Source of the DNA: Nanoperiomorbus sp963544155
Lineage (GTDB): Bacteria; Patescibacteriota; Saccharimonadia; Saccharimonadales; Saccharimonadaceae
NCBI GenBank assembly: GCA_963544155.1
Contig: CAUUDW010000007.1
Location: 1-58,405 of the forward strand
Direction: 5' to 3'
DNA length: 58,405 nucleotides
Below the pieces are notes generated by a model, which was not told the DNA's origin, did no database searches, and saw nothing but the letters and a program-made list of their open reading frames with translations. The first letter of the stretch is position 1. Every line of letters begins with the position of its first letter. The position numbers were made by a program, and so were the translations under genes. Of the stretch, positions 50,041 to 58,405 are shown piece after piece.

Positions 50041-50141
50041 CTTCATCTGCATCATCATTTCCTTCAGACCCGCCTGGCTGGCTCGTGCACTGCTGAGCTT
50101 CAAGCGTGCACAGTCTTCAGGAAATGACGATGTAGATGAAG
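50041..50141 (+). repeat. S element copy 8
   Basis: Identical to S copy 2 (20679-20779), including the arms CTTCATCT/AGATGAAG and the inner stem GTGCAC/GTGCAC. Confidence 0.9.
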
Positions 50142-50223
50142 GACAACATGCACCCTTTGGTGCGCCTGTAATTTCCCCGGTCTCATTTCTTAGTCCAACT
50201 TCGGTCAAAGATAAACGCTCTTA

Positions 50224-50337
50224 GTACGAGTAGTACAGTGTGGTTGACGAAGGCTGTTGATATATCAGTAAGCTATCCAGTGCACGTGGTAGTTTATACG
50301 GTGCCAAGCCTGAGGAGACCACCTGTACTACTCGTAC
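50224..50337 (+). repeat. R element copy 7 (form A)
   Basis: Identical to the copy at 20862, with perfect 15-bp terminal inverted repeats. Here the outer stem is also perfect: CTGTAATTTCCCC (about 50167-50179) pairs with GGGGAAATTACAG (about 50356-50368). Confidence 0.9.
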
Positions 50338-50412
50338 TAACTCAAACTATGCGTATGGGGAAATTACAGACTTCGTCCTGAGTCACAAGAACTAATTATC
50401 ACGCTTTGCGTT

Positions 50413-50450
50413 CTGCTGGGGCCTGAGGAGACCACCTGTACTACCCGTAC
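50413..50450 (+). repeat. R element copy 8 (3' fragment)
   Basis: Only the right end of a long-arm R unit remains: CTGCTGGGGCCTGAGGAG and CTGTACTACCCGTAC, followed by the usual GGGAAATTACAG arm. The left part is missing. Confidence 0.7.
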
Positions 50451-50547
50451 TAACTCAAGTTATGCGTGGAGGGAAATTACAGGCTCTACTCTGATCAAGG
50501 AGTATTAGCAATGTGATGAGTGGGCGAAGAGATATAGGGGACTGAGG

Positions 50548-50576
50548 TTGACCGCCTCTATCGTTTTGGGTACTAT
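50548..50576 (+). promoter_or_regulatory. secY promoter
   Basis: TTGACC (50548-50553), 17 nt, TACTAT (50571-50576), about 25 nt before the GAGG ribosome-binding site. Confidence 0.75.
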
Positions 50577-50608
50577 ACTTGTAGCTTTAATGAAAGATTG
50601 AGGATAAC

Positions 50609-52018
50609 TTGAACTGGAGAACACTTTTAAGGTCGTTTAAGAGCCGAGACATGCGCAACCGAATCCTGGCTGTACTTGGCATCATCATTGTCTATCGCTT
50701 CATGGCTCACATACCGGTGCCGCTCGCTCAGCCAACTCAGCTAAAGCAGGCGATGAATCAAGTACTTACCCAGAATGCCTTCGGCGGTTTTCTGAATCTA
50801 TTGAGCGGTGGAGCACTGGTCAGCATGGCGATCATGCTGGTCGGTTTAAGCCCTTATATTACTGCGTCAGTGGTGATGCAGATGCTGACTAAAGCCATCC
50901 CCCGGGTGGAAGAAATGAGCCAAGACGGCGAGTCGGGGCGGCGCCGAATCAACCAGTGGACACGCTTGCTGGCTTTTCCGCTAGCCATACTGCAGTCCAT
51001 TGCTTATATCATGATCCTGCGGTCGAATCTTCTATCCGGCACGTCGGTAGCGAGTAGTATGACTTCGACTCAATGGTTGCTCTCGGTCTCAGCTATGACA
51101 GCCGGTTCGATGATTGCTATGTGGATGGGTGAGATTATCACTGAGAAGGGGATCGGCAACGGCATTACCTTGATGATCGTTGTCGGTATCTTGTCGCAGT
51201 TGCCGCAGACACTGGGCACGATCTGGAAGGCGATGACGACAGTTAGCGGTAAGCCCTTCCATGTATTTAACTGGCTCCAGATCAACGGGCTTAATCACAT
51301 GGTGACTTGGACGGTAATTATCCTAGCCATCGTGTCGCTATTGATTCTCTATGCTTTAGTCAAGGTAAATGAGGGGCAACGAATCATTAATGTTAATTAC
51401 GCCAAGCGAGTACATGGTAATAGTCAGTATGGCGGTGTGACTTCCATCATCCCGATCAAGCTAATCACGGCCGGGGTGATACCGGTGATCTTTGCAGTAG
51501 CCTTCCTGGCTTTGCCGGCTTTCGCCGGGCAGCTGATGGTGGCTACCAAGTGGCACTCAGACCTGGGGCGCAACTTGATCTTGTGGTTTCAGCGAGGCTC
51601 AGCCACCAGCGGTGCTGTGACCGGTTGGGCGGCTCTGATTTATCCGGTATCGTACTTCCTGCTGGTGATTATCTTTACCTATTTCTACACCTCGATTGTC
51701 TTTAATAGTCGAGAGATTGCTGACAGCCTACAAAAGCAGGGTGGCTTCATCGAGCAGATTCGCCCCGGCAAGCAGACCGAGAAATATCTCAAGCACGTGG
51801 TTAATAGATTGACCCTCTTCGGCTCGATTGCGCTGGGGCTGATTGCGGTGATGCCTTTTGTGGCGGAGTATATCTTGAGTGATTTTGGCATGGGGGCGAT
51901 GGCATCGAGTATGTCGATCGGTGGCACAGGGCTTATCATCATCGTAACTGGGGCGCTTGATTGTATCAGGCAGCTTAATTCACGAGCGCTGATGGTCTCG
52001 TATGATGAATATAAATAA
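50609..52018 (+). CDS. secY: Protein translocase subunit SecY
   Basis: The 469-residue channel subunit of the Sec translocon starts at TTG after TTGAGGATAAC. Ten membrane helices are expected. RNRILAVLGIIIVYRFMAHIPVP, the plug region, EEMSQDGESGRRRINQWTR and the cytoplasmic loop RQGGFI-type block (LQKQGGFIEQIRPGKQTEKYL) match. It normally follows rplO but here has its own promoter. Adenylate kinase, map and infA, often downstream, are absent; a sortase gene follows after 16 nt. Confidence 0.97.
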   Translation: MNWRTLLRSFKSRDMRNRILAVLGIIIVYRFMAHIPVPLAQPTQLKQAMNQVLTQNAFGGFLNLLSGGALVSMAIMLVGLSPYITASVVMQMLTKAIPRVEEMSQDGESGRRRINQWTRLLAFPLAILQSIAYIMILRSNLLSGTSVASSMTSTQWLLSVSAMTAGSMIAMWMGEIITEKGIGNGITLMIVVGILSQLPQTLGTIWKAMTTVSGKPFHVFNWLQINGLNHMVTWTVIILAIVSLLILYALVKVNEGQRIINVNYAKRVHGNSQYGGVTSIIPIKLITAGVIPVIFAVAFLALPAFAGQLMVATKWHSDLGRNLILWFQRGSATSGAVTGWAALIYPVSYFLLVIIFTYFYTSIVFNSREIADSLQKQGGFIEQIRPGKQTEKYLKHVVNRLTLFGSIALGLIAVMPFVAEYILSDFGMGAMASSMSIGGTGLIIIVTGALDCIRQLNSRALMVSYDEYK

Positions 52019-52034
52019 ATAGGTGGGGTAAAAT

Positions 52035-52775
52035 ATGGCAAAGAAGAAACAATTAGGGCAATTCATCAGGAAGCATAAACTAGCCGTTATCTTGGTAGTG
52101 GTACTGATAGTCGGCGGTGTGTTGATTGCTTGGCGTACTATTTTCCCGCCGGCTATGAAAGAGTCGGAGGCGATGAAAGAGCGGATTCAAGCGATGAATC
52201 TGTCGACCAAGCAAGTTAGCGAGCAAGAAAAAGCCAGTCATACCGTCGATGCTAATGATAAGCCAAAGTCGATCACTATTCCGAGCATTGGCGTCAATGA
52301 CGTTCGGGTGCAAGAGATTGGCTTGCTCAGTCCTTCGGCTGATGGTACTCAGCAGATGGATGCGCCGAAGAATATCTACGATGTCGGCTGGTATAACTGT
52401 CAGATTAATCCGGTCAGTGCTAACCGTTGCGCTAAGTACGTTGCGCCACTATCTAATAATACTAGCGAGGCGGTAGTGATGGATGGGCACAGCTGCAATA
52501 CCAATAACTGCGTGTTTAATAACATTGGCAAGCTCAAACCCGGCGATCTGATTCAGGTAGTCTCGGGTAATAATAAGCAGGTTGATTATCAGGTAGAGCT
52601 TGTCGAGCGAGTAAAGCTGGCTGATGTCGATATGGCTAAGGTGATGCGGACTTATCAGCAAGGGACTCCGGGTATAAACTTGATTACTTGTGTTGGTAGT
52701 TGGTCGGCTCGAGACTCACGTGGCGTAGTGACGATGGATTCGAGAGTAATAGTCTATGCCACTAAGAGGATATAG
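52035..52775 (+). CDS. Sortase family transpeptidase
   Basis: A 246-residue membrane-anchored enzyme. A basic N-terminus and one helix (about 17-33) anchor it outside-facing. The sortase core starts at ITIPSIGVNDVRV; His152 (VVMDGHSC), Cys219 (NLITCVGSW) and Arg237 (DSRVIVYA) are the catalytic triad. Four more cysteines (122, 132, 154, 159) could form disulfides outside. It would attach or polymerise surface proteins with a C-terminal sorting signal; no clear LPxTG substrate lies in the window. It is co-transcribed with secY. Confidence 0.9.
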   Translation: MAKKKQLGQFIRKHKLAVILVVVLIVGGVLIAWRTIFPPAMKESEAMKERIQAMNLSTKQVSEQEKASHTVDANDKPKSITIPSIGVNDVRVQEIGLLSPSADGTQQMDAPKNIYDVGWYNCQINPVSANRCAKYVAPLSNNTSEAVVMDGHSCNTNNCVFNNIGKLKPGDLIQVVSGNNKQVDYQVELVERVKLADVDMAKVMRTYQQGTPGINLITCVGSWSARDSRGVVTMDSRVIVYATKRI

Positions 52776-52785
52776 GAGGTAAATT

Positions 52786-53163
52786 ATGAACAGTGATAAA
52801 TATAACGGCTCTAACCCGGGTCAAGATTATGTCCGTGAGGAAGAGGGTGATATCTGGGCTAAGTCTGGTATGCCTGAATACGCCGAACTGCCGGAGCCGG
52901 ACGAACTTACCAAGCTAGCTCACAAAGTCGTCATATATGGTACCGTCCTTGCCGTAGTGGCCATCGGCATATCTGATGCTGTAGCGGCCGGTGTCTCCGC
53001 TGGGAGGAATACTGAGAGTGCTCCGGCTGCCGTGGCCGTCGAGGCAAACCATGACCGATCAGACGACAGCAAGTCTGATGCTGACGACCATGAGAGAGCC
53101 GTGGCCGTCGATCAATCTGACGCTAGGCACCTGGATCATACTTTCGAGAACAGTCCTAAGTAG
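52786..53163 (+). CDS. Small single-helix membrane protein
   Basis: A 125-residue protein that I do not recognise. An acidic N-terminus precedes a membrane helix at about 46-68 (VVIYGTVLAVVAIGISDAVAAGV) and a hydrophilic tail rich in Asp, Ser and His. AGGAGG precedes its ATG, 10 nt after the sortase gene, so it is likely co-expressed and may be an accessory or substrate, though no sorting motif is visible. Confidence 0.6.
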   Translation: MNSDKYNGSNPGQDYVREEEGDIWAKSGMPEYAELPEPDELTKLAHKVVIYGTVLAVVAIGISDAVAAGVSAGRNTESAPAAVAVEANHDRSDDSKSDADDHERAVAVDQSDARHLDHTFENSPK

Positions 53164-53179
53164 GTCTGCCCGGCGCTTG

Positions 53180-53208
53180 TTGTATTTACTGCCACTATCT
53201 GCTAGAGT
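53180..53208 (+). promoter_or_regulatory. rpsA promoter
   Basis: TTGTAT (53180-53185), 17 nt, TAGAGT (53203-53208), about 80 nt before the ATG. CCACT/AGTGG around the -10 may form a small hairpin. Confidence 0.55.
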
Positions 53209-53292
53209 GGTAGCTAGAGTTTAGCGGTCGATCACGCTGAAGTTAGTTAAGATAGAGGCAGCTAGGATCGAATAGATGTCTAAGAGGATGAA

Positions 53293-54336
53293 ATGGCAAA
53301 AGCCCCAACGATGGCTGATTTAATGGCGAGTAGTGACGAGCATGTCGTCGAGCAGAATACGATGATCAAGGGCAAGGTCTTGTCGGTCAAAAAGAACGAG
53401 ATTTTACTCGACTTAGGCTCTTATGGTATTGGACAAGTGCCCAGGCGAGAGATCGGCTTTGGCAAGAGCTTTGCCGTTGGCGACGAAGTGGTCGCTTCGG
53501 TGGTTGAGCCGGAGATACCGAATGGCAATGTGCTGCTTTCGTTACGCAAGGCGGCTAAAGAGCGAGGCTGGGATGAAGTGCAAAAGATCGTCGACGAAGG
53601 CAGGACGATAACCGTCACCCCCTATGACGCTAACCGAGGCGGGTTGCTGATCGAGCTGGAAGGCGTACGGGGCTTCATGCCGGTTTCTCAGCTGAGTACC
53701 GAGCATTATCCTCGGACGAATGACAAGGATGAGATCCTGCGGCGCTTGCGCACCTTAGTCGGCACCGAGCTCAGTGCTCAGATCATTGATGCTGATCAGA
53801 AAGGTAACAAGCTTATCTTCAGCGAGAAAGAGGCGGTCAAAGAGGGGTTGACTAATCGTCTAACCAGCCTCAAGGTGGGCGACATCGTCGATGGCGTAGT
53901 GACCGGTGTCGTTGACTTCGGTGCTTTCGTTAACGTCGATGGTATTGAGGGGCTGGTACATATTAGCGAGATCGGCTGGGAGCGAGTGGCGCAGGTATCG
54001 GACAAGCTCAAGGTGGGTGACAAGATCAAAGCCAAGATAATCAGCATTGACAAAGATCGTCTCAGTCTATCTATCAAGCAGACTATGCCTGACCCGTGGC
54101 TAGATGAAGCCAATCAATTTCATGTCGGTGATACCGTTAGCGGTAGTGTGACCAGGATTACTCCGTTTGGCGCTTTCGTACAGATAAGCCCGGCGGTCGA
54201 AGCGCTAGTTCACGTTAGCGAGCTGGGGGGTGACAAGAACCCGGAAAAAGTTTTCCAGCCAAATGAGAAGCGTCAGTTCGTCGTTTTAGAGATTGACCCC
54301 GGTGTACGCAAGATTCGACTTGGTCTACAGAAATGA
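53293..54336 (+). CDS. rpsA: 30S ribosomal protein S1 (bS1), four-repeat form
   Basis: A 347-residue protein with four S1 RNA-binding repeats at about 19-90, 105-172, 190-260 and 275-345. The third is the most typical (GDIVDGVVTGVVDFGAFVNVDGIEGLVHISEIGW). It helps bring mRNA to the 30S subunit. E. coli S1 has six repeats; four is usual in Gram-positive and CPR proteins. Many genes here lack a Shine-Dalgarno, so S1 use may matter. Confidence 0.93.
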   Translation: MAKAPTMADLMASSDEHVVEQNTMIKGKVLSVKKNEILLDLGSYGIGQVPRREIGFGKSFAVGDEVVASVVEPEIPNGNVLLSLRKAAKERGWDEVQKIVDEGRTITVTPYDANRGGLLIELEGVRGFMPVSQLSTEHYPRTNDKDEILRRLRTLVGTELSAQIIDADQKGNKLIFSEKEAVKEGLTNRLTSLKVGDIVDGVVTGVVDFGAFVNVDGIEGLVHISEIGWERVAQVSDKLKVGDKIKAKIISIDKDRLSLSIKQTMPDPWLDEANQFHVGDTVSGSVTRITPFGAFVQISPAVEALVHVSELGGDKNPEKVFQPNEKRQFVVLEIDPGVRKIRLGLQK

Positions 54337-54392
54337 ACGTACTAGTTAGTTAAGGGCACGATTTGCCAGAGCGTGCCGGAAAGGAGGACGTG

Positions 54393-56177
54393 ATGGCAGA
54401 TAAACCAGAGCTACAGTTGCCGGACATGGTGACGGTCGGTGACCTTGCCGACAAGCTGGGTATCCCGGTAGTCAAGCTGATTGGTGAGCTGTTTAAGAAC
54501 GGCATCATGGCGACAGTCAATCAGCGGATTGACTTCGAGACGGCTGAAATAATCGTCAGTGAACTGGGGATCGACGTGCAGGTGGTTCATAAGGATGCCG
54601 GCATGGCCGACCAAGAGTCCTTTCATGTTCATCTCAGCCAGAATGCTAAGCCTCGTCCGCCCATCGTTGCCGTGATGGGTCATGTTGACCATGGCAAGAC
54701 GACTCTGCTGGACAATATTCTCCATATGCACAAGACTGAGGCTGAGGCAGGTGGCATCACTCAGCATATCTCGGCTTATCAGACTACTCACCAGGGGCGG
54801 GCGATTACCCTGCTCGATACACCGGGCCACGAAGCTTTCGCTGCCTTGCGCCAGCACGGCGCTACCTTGACTGATGTGGTGATAATCGTGGTGGCGGCCG
54901 ATGACGGCGTCAAGCCACAGACCGTCGAGGCGATCAAATTCGCCCGTACGGCTAATGCTCGGATAGTGGTAGCTATTAATAAAATGGATAAATCGACGGC
55001 TAACCCTAATCTAGTGAAGACCCAACTGGCGACTGACTATGATCTTAATCCCGAGGAATGGGGTGGCGACACAGTCATGATTGAGGTCAGCGCCTTGACC
55101 GGACAGAATGTCGATAAACTGCTGGACATGGTGCTCCTGGTGGCGGATATGGAAGAACTAAAGGCGGACTATAATGTGCCGGCCGAGGGACTGGTCATTG
55201 AATCAAATCTGGAGAAGGGTCGTGGTGCCGTGGTGCGCCTGCTGGTCGAGAATGGTACGCTCAATCTGGGCGATTTCGTGGTCGCCGGCTCTGTCTGGGG
55301 TAAGATTCGTACTCTGGAGGACTGGCGGGGTAAATCGGCTCGTCAGGCGGGACCATCCACCCCGGCTACGGTGACCGGCTTTCGTGATGTGCCACCCTTC
55401 GGTACGTATATTGAAGAGGTGAAGAATGAGCGAGAAGCCAAAGCGCTAGCCGGCAAACACTATGATGAGCTGATCAGATCGACCGCTAATGCCAATATTA
55501 CCGGTGCCGAGCTGCTTAAGATGATGAACCGCCAGACCAAGCAGCAGGAGATCGCTTTTGTGGTAAAGGCTGATGTGCAAGGTTCGCTGACCTCGGTAGT
55601 TGATTCACTCAAGCTACTTGAGACGAGTGAAGTGGCGGTAAAGATAGTCGCCAGCGGAGTGGGAAATATCACCGAGGGTGATATCAGAGTGGCTAGCAGC
55701 TCCGGTGCTATTATCTATGGCTTTGGCGTCAGTTTACCCTCGCCGGTCAAGCAGTTGGCTAGGCGAGCCCATGTCGAGGTGCGTTTATTCAAGATCATTT
55801 ATGAATTACTTGATGACGCCAGGGGGGCGATGACTGCTCTCTTGCCGGATGAGGTGGTCGAGACACCACTGGGCGAACTGGAGATCAAAGGAATCTTTCA
55901 TACTACCAAGTCGAGCATTATCGCCGGCGGCAAAGTGACCTCGGGTAAGCTTCTGGTCGGCGCTCGGGCTAGAATATGGCGGGGCAAGGGCAAATCGGCT
56001 CAGAACCTGGGCGAAGTCGAGCTTACCTCGCTTCAGCGAGAGCGTAATAGTGCGACCGATCTAGTGGAAGGCGAAATGGGTGGCGTGGAGCTTAGTTTGG
56101 AAGGAGCGAAGCTGAGTCTGGAGCTGGGCGATCGACTAGAAGTCTTCCAGCGTCAGCTCAAGAAGCGCTCACTGTAG
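54393..56177 (+). CDS. infB: Translation initiation factor IF-2
   Basis: A 594-residue GTPase that places initiator tRNA in the 30S P site. The frame extends to 54363, but AAAGGAGG at about 54379 fits the ATG at 54393. A short IF2_N domain (VTVGDLADKLGIPVVKLI) precedes G1 GHVDHGKTT (about 96-103), DTPGHEAF and NKMDKSTAN; domains II-IV are complete. The N-terminal extension of enterobacterial IF-2 is missing. It follows rpsA by 56 nt. Confidence 0.97.
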   Translation: MADKPELQLPDMVTVGDLADKLGIPVVKLIGELFKNGIMATVNQRIDFETAEIIVSELGIDVQVVHKDAGMADQESFHVHLSQNAKPRPPIVAVMGHVDHGKTTLLDNILHMHKTEAEAGGITQHISAYQTTHQGRAITLLDTPGHEAFAALRQHGATLTDVVIIVVAADDGVKPQTVEAIKFARTANARIVVAINKMDKSTANPNLVKTQLATDYDLNPEEWGGDTVMIEVSALTGQNVDKLLDMVLLVADMEELKADYNVPAEGLVIESNLEKGRGAVVRLLVENGTLNLGDFVVAGSVWGKIRTLEDWRGKSARQAGPSTPATVTGFRDVPPFGTYIEEVKNEREAKALAGKHYDELIRSTANANITGAELLKMMNRQTKQQEIAFVVKADVQGSLTSVVDSLKLLETSEVAVKIVASGVGNITEGDIRVASSSGAIIYGFGVSLPSPVKQLARRAHVEVRLFKIIYELLDDARGAMTALLPDEVVETPLGELEIKGIFHTTKSSIIAGGKVTSGKLLVGARARIWRGKGKSAQNLGEVELTSLQRERNSATDLVEGEMGGVELSLEGAKLSLELGDRLEVFQRQLKKRSL

Positions 56178-56257
56178 GTAAAGCGGGGCAATTCTCGCCA
56201 GACTATCGACTGTAAAAGGTTGCAATATTTACAAGCATGACTTTAGGGGCGTGGTAT

Positions 56258-56286
56258 TTGACATCGCATTACATTTATGCTAGTGT
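56258..56286 (+). promoter_or_regulatory. Promoter of the 56334 ORF
   Basis: TTGACA (56258-56263), 17 nt, TAGTGT (56281-56286), followed by a leader of about 40 nt with AGGTGAGGAG. Confidence 0.65.
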
Positions 56287-56333
56287 ATGACTATAATCTT
56301 ACAACTATAAGGTAAGAGGTGAGGAGATTTATT

Positions 56334-58274
56334 ATGTCAGAAACAGTGAAGGTTGGACGCAATAGGCCACCGCAGAACGGGTGGGCGTCTAAGGAAGAAG
56401 TCGCCGAGCTCAGAGCTGAGGTAGCTGAGCTACGTGAGACAAACCAAAAGATGCTCGAGGAGATAAAAGGCTTAAGAGCTGAATTGGGCGGGGCAAAGCG
56501 CCGTAATTTTTTGGGTGCCGTAGCCACATCAGCTGCTGCTTTCTTCGGTAAATTCTTCCACCGTGGTGAAGACCTGGGTGATATCCCTGAGAAAAAGCTC
56601 GGCAAGAGAGAAAATAGGAAGGGCGCACATGCCAAGGGCGAGGAAAAGGAAAAGGGCGGTACTCCTATTGTTCCAGCTAGAAGAGATGAGAAATCTAAAA
56701 TTAGTAGAGAGAAGGAAGATAAGCGGAATAAAGGTAAGCATCCTTTGGCAAAAAAGGTTGCTGTATTTGCATTAGCAGCAACGATTATTGGCGGTGCTAT
56801 TGCTGGTATTAGCCAATGCTCTAGTCATGACATTAAAGGCTCTGATGCAGCTGTAACCATGAAAGCGGGCAATGAAGACCTTGAAAATCCTGCTTTTGGG
56901 TCTACCCAGGCTAGTGCAGAGGAAAATGATGCAGCTAAGGCTGAAGCGGCTCATCAGCAGCAGCTGGCAGAGACCATGGGTATGTCGGTTGAAGACATGC
57001 ATGCCGTAGCCGATAGACACGGTGTGAATTACAACGATATCGGCACTGTAAATGCGCACGATCAGATGCGAGACAACTTGGAGAGCGACTACAATCTTAG
57101 TGAGAGCTTCAATCTGAAAGATAAGAGTGAAGCTGAACAGATCGAATGGGGTCATAAGGAAGTTGTTTTTGCTAACATGAATAACATGTACTTTACGGCT
57201 GAGATGATGGCAGCTCGTAAACAAAACATGCAAGCTGGGACTGGTGATTCCTTTGATGTCCAGGTTGCCCGAGAGCTTTTTGCCGAGTACCAGCGTAATC
57301 CTGAGGCTTGGAAACGAGATGCTCTGGATAACAATAGCGTTCTTAAAAATAGCAAGACCTCGATCAGGCAAGCAACTTCCGAACAAACATTCTCTGTTAT
57401 GACTGAGGGTAAGTACGATGGTAATATGAAGGACTGCAAAACAAGTGAGAATAGTGGTGGTGAGTCTGAGCATATTGTACAAGAAAAACTAAGCGAACCT
57501 GACGGTGAGTCTACTGTCGTAGATATAAAGAGTGGCTGTGGACAGATGACATGGAAGGTAATTCTTCGATCGCAGCAACCGCAGGTCGAGGAGCGAGTCG
57601 TTCAGCAACAAGGCGGCAAGAGGCGTATATATAAAGAAGAGCAAGGTGAGTGGCATAACAAAGAGCAAGAGCATGAAGAAGGAGAGAGGAGAACTCCGCC
57701 AAGCGATGCAAAGGATGAACATGCTGACGATCCATCAGAGAGAGCGCAGGACGATAATCAAGAGACTCCTCGATCAAAGGTTGGATCAGAGATGACCCAT
57801 GATAAGCAGCAGCACAATAAGGATGGATCGCCGACTGTCAACAATAATGGTAACATGAATGGCACCCAGGGTGACGACGATAGCGATCGTCCGGGTGAGG
57901 TTAACCAGGATCAAGGCAGCGGCGGGTCAGGCTCCGGCGAGCATGTTGCCGGTGGTGGCGCTACCGACACCAGTTCCGGCAACCAGGGTGGCTCAGGTGA
58001 AGGTAGTACCGGAAGCAATAAGACTGACTCGGGTGGCAGCAGCGGAGAGGCTAGTCAAAACCATCAAGGGAGCAGCAGCTCATGGACTCGTGATCGGGGT
58101 AGCGAAGAAAGCGGTTCATGGAGGAAAGACTCTAACGGTAATGAAGAGAGGGAATCCAGTAAGAGTAGCTACGATACCGGTCGAGTAGAAAAAAATGGTG
58201 ATAGCAATGATGCCGCCGGTGGTAATGTTGAGTTACAATCTTTATCTTCTGTGCCGATAAGTCAAGAAGACTAG
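56334..58274 (+). CDS. Large membrane-anchored surface-type protein
   Basis: A 646-residue protein of unknown function. I take the ATG at 56334 (spaced from GAGGAG) over the in-frame GTG at 56319. Residues about 16-52 are a coiled coil (ASKEEVAELRAEVAELRE, heptad Leu). A charged linker leads to one membrane helix at about 142-162 (VAVFALAATIIGGAIAGI). Residues 165-400 are helical and polar; about 430-646 is low-complexity, rich in Gly, Ser, Asn, Gln and Asp, as in surface stalks. The N-terminus is cytoplasmic and the C-terminal two thirds external. No LPxTG motif is seen. Confidence 0.75.
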   Translation: MSETVKVGRNRPPQNGWASKEEVAELRAEVAELRETNQKMLEEIKGLRAELGGAKRRNFLGAVATSAAAFFGKFFHRGEDLGDIPEKKLGKRENRKGAHAKGEEKEKGGTPIVPARRDEKSKISREKEDKRNKGKHPLAKKVAVFALAATIIGGAIAGISQCSSHDIKGSDAAVTMKAGNEDLENPAFGSTQASAEENDAAKAEAAHQQQLAETMGMSVEDMHAVADRHGVNYNDIGTVNAHDQMRDNLESDYNLSESFNLKDKSEAEQIEWGHKEVVFANMNNMYFTAEMMAARKQNMQAGTGDSFDVQVARELFAEYQRNPEAWKRDALDNNSVLKNSKTSIRQATSEQTFSVMTEGKYDGNMKDCKTSENSGGESEHIVQEKLSEPDGESTVVDIKSGCGQMTWKVILRSQQPQVEERVVQQQGGKRRIYKEEQGEWHNKEQEHEEGERRTPPSDAKDEHADDPSERAQDDNQETPRSKVGSEMTHDKQQHNKDGSPTVNNNGNMNGTQGDDDSDRPGEVNQDQGSGGSGSGEHVAGGGATDTSSGNQGGSGEGSTGSNKTDSGGSSGEASQNHQGSSSSWTRDRGSEESGSWRKDSNGNEERESSKSSYDTGRVEKNGDSNDAAGGNVELQSLSSVPISQED

Positions 58275-58304
58275 GTGAGATACTACAAACTAAGCATAAC
58301 CCCA

Positions 58305-58333
58305 TTGACGGGCGAGAGGATTTGTGGTATAGT
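58305..58333 (+). promoter_or_regulatory. Promoter of the 58371 ORF
   Basis: TTGACG (58305-58310), 17 nt, TATAGT (58328-58333), then AAGGAGA before the ATG. Confidence 0.7.
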
Positions 58334-58370
58334 ACTAGCTAGTTAAGTTGTTAGGTGTACAAGGAGACTA

Positions 58371-58405
58371 ATGAGTATCAAATCAATCAAGCAGGTACTA
58401 AATAC
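58371..58405 (+). CDS. Start of an unidentified gene (cut by window edge)
   Basis: ATG at 58371 after AAGGAG opens MSIKSIKQVLN and runs out of the window. The promoter and ribosome-binding site make it a likely gene; too little is seen to name it. Confidence 0.6.
   Translation, partial: MSIKSIKQVLN

Noticed and set aside
1..58405. Alternative genetic code (UGA as Gly or Trp)
   Set aside because: rel and glgB end at TGA at normal family length, and no conserved block needs UGA to be read through.

Overview
The window looks like a chromosomal segment of a Candidate Phyla Radiation (Patescibacteria) bacterium, most likely a Saccharibacteria (TM7) relative. The S10-spc ribosomal operon runs rpsE directly into rplO with no rpmD (uL30) between them, a CPR hallmark. 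TGA is used as an ordinary stop (for example rel and glgB), which argues against the UGA-recoding Gracilibacteria and Absconditabacteria. Core genes are compact, the only biosynthetic genes seen are central carbon ones, and a sortase and surface-type proteins suit a host-attached cell. The phylum call is inference from gene content; no tree was made.

Layout. 0-11 kb: a transposase remnant, a hypothetical protein, ppa, rel(-), gap-rpiB-rpe-glgB, hisS, tig and clpP(-) behind a CIRCE operator. 11-13.4 kb: an AT-rich alpha/beta hydrolase, the first 'hairpin-chain' ORF and repeats. 13.4-24 kb: rpoB-rpoC, repeats, rpsL-rpsG-fusA. 24-31.6 kb: P-type ATPase(-), repeats, the second member of the ORF family, a class V aminotransferase with a membrane thioredoxin-fold protein, and tuf. 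31.6-34.3 kb: repeats, the third hairpin-chain ORF, an inverted rpsJ and a small membrane protein. 34.5-43.2 kb: rplC to rplO. 43.3-50.6 kb: a minus-strand block (pseudouridine synthase, response regulator, two histidine kinases, tRNA-Glu, gltX) and repeats. 50.6-58.4 kb: secY, sortase, small membrane protein, rpsA, infB, a large surface-type protein and the start of another gene.

The most unusual content is a family of three genes (12.0, 27.1 and 32.5 kb). They share (i) a sigma70-like promoter, (ii) a short 5' leader whose hairpin keeps its fold while its bases covary, and (iii) a near-identical terminator hairpin. In two of them the open reading frame is built almost end to end from short, near-perfect hairpins, often with 3-4-nt loops (GAAA, GGGA, AAAA). 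Members 1 and 2 are homologous proteins; member 3 has an unrelated product but the most extreme hairpin chain. Each lies next to two families of structured intergenic repeats, here called R (terminal inverted repeats around a conserved core with compensatory base changes) and S (about 100-bp cruciform). These repeats sit at the junctions of the rpoBC, str, S10 and secY units, and one inverted S pair encloses rpsJ, which is flipped relative to its usual place. I recognise neither the ORF family nor the repeats.

Other points of note: the RNA polymerase beta' subunit lacks all eight cysteines of both canonical zinc sites and has a substituted trigger loop; EF-G carries NKIN instead of NKxD in its G4 motif; and several minus- or single-gene units (clpP, gltX, rel, hisS, a small membrane protein) have a -10 box 6-7 nt before the start codon and no Shine-Dalgarno, so they look leaderless, whereas operon-internal genes are translationally coupled by TAATG or ATGA overlaps.
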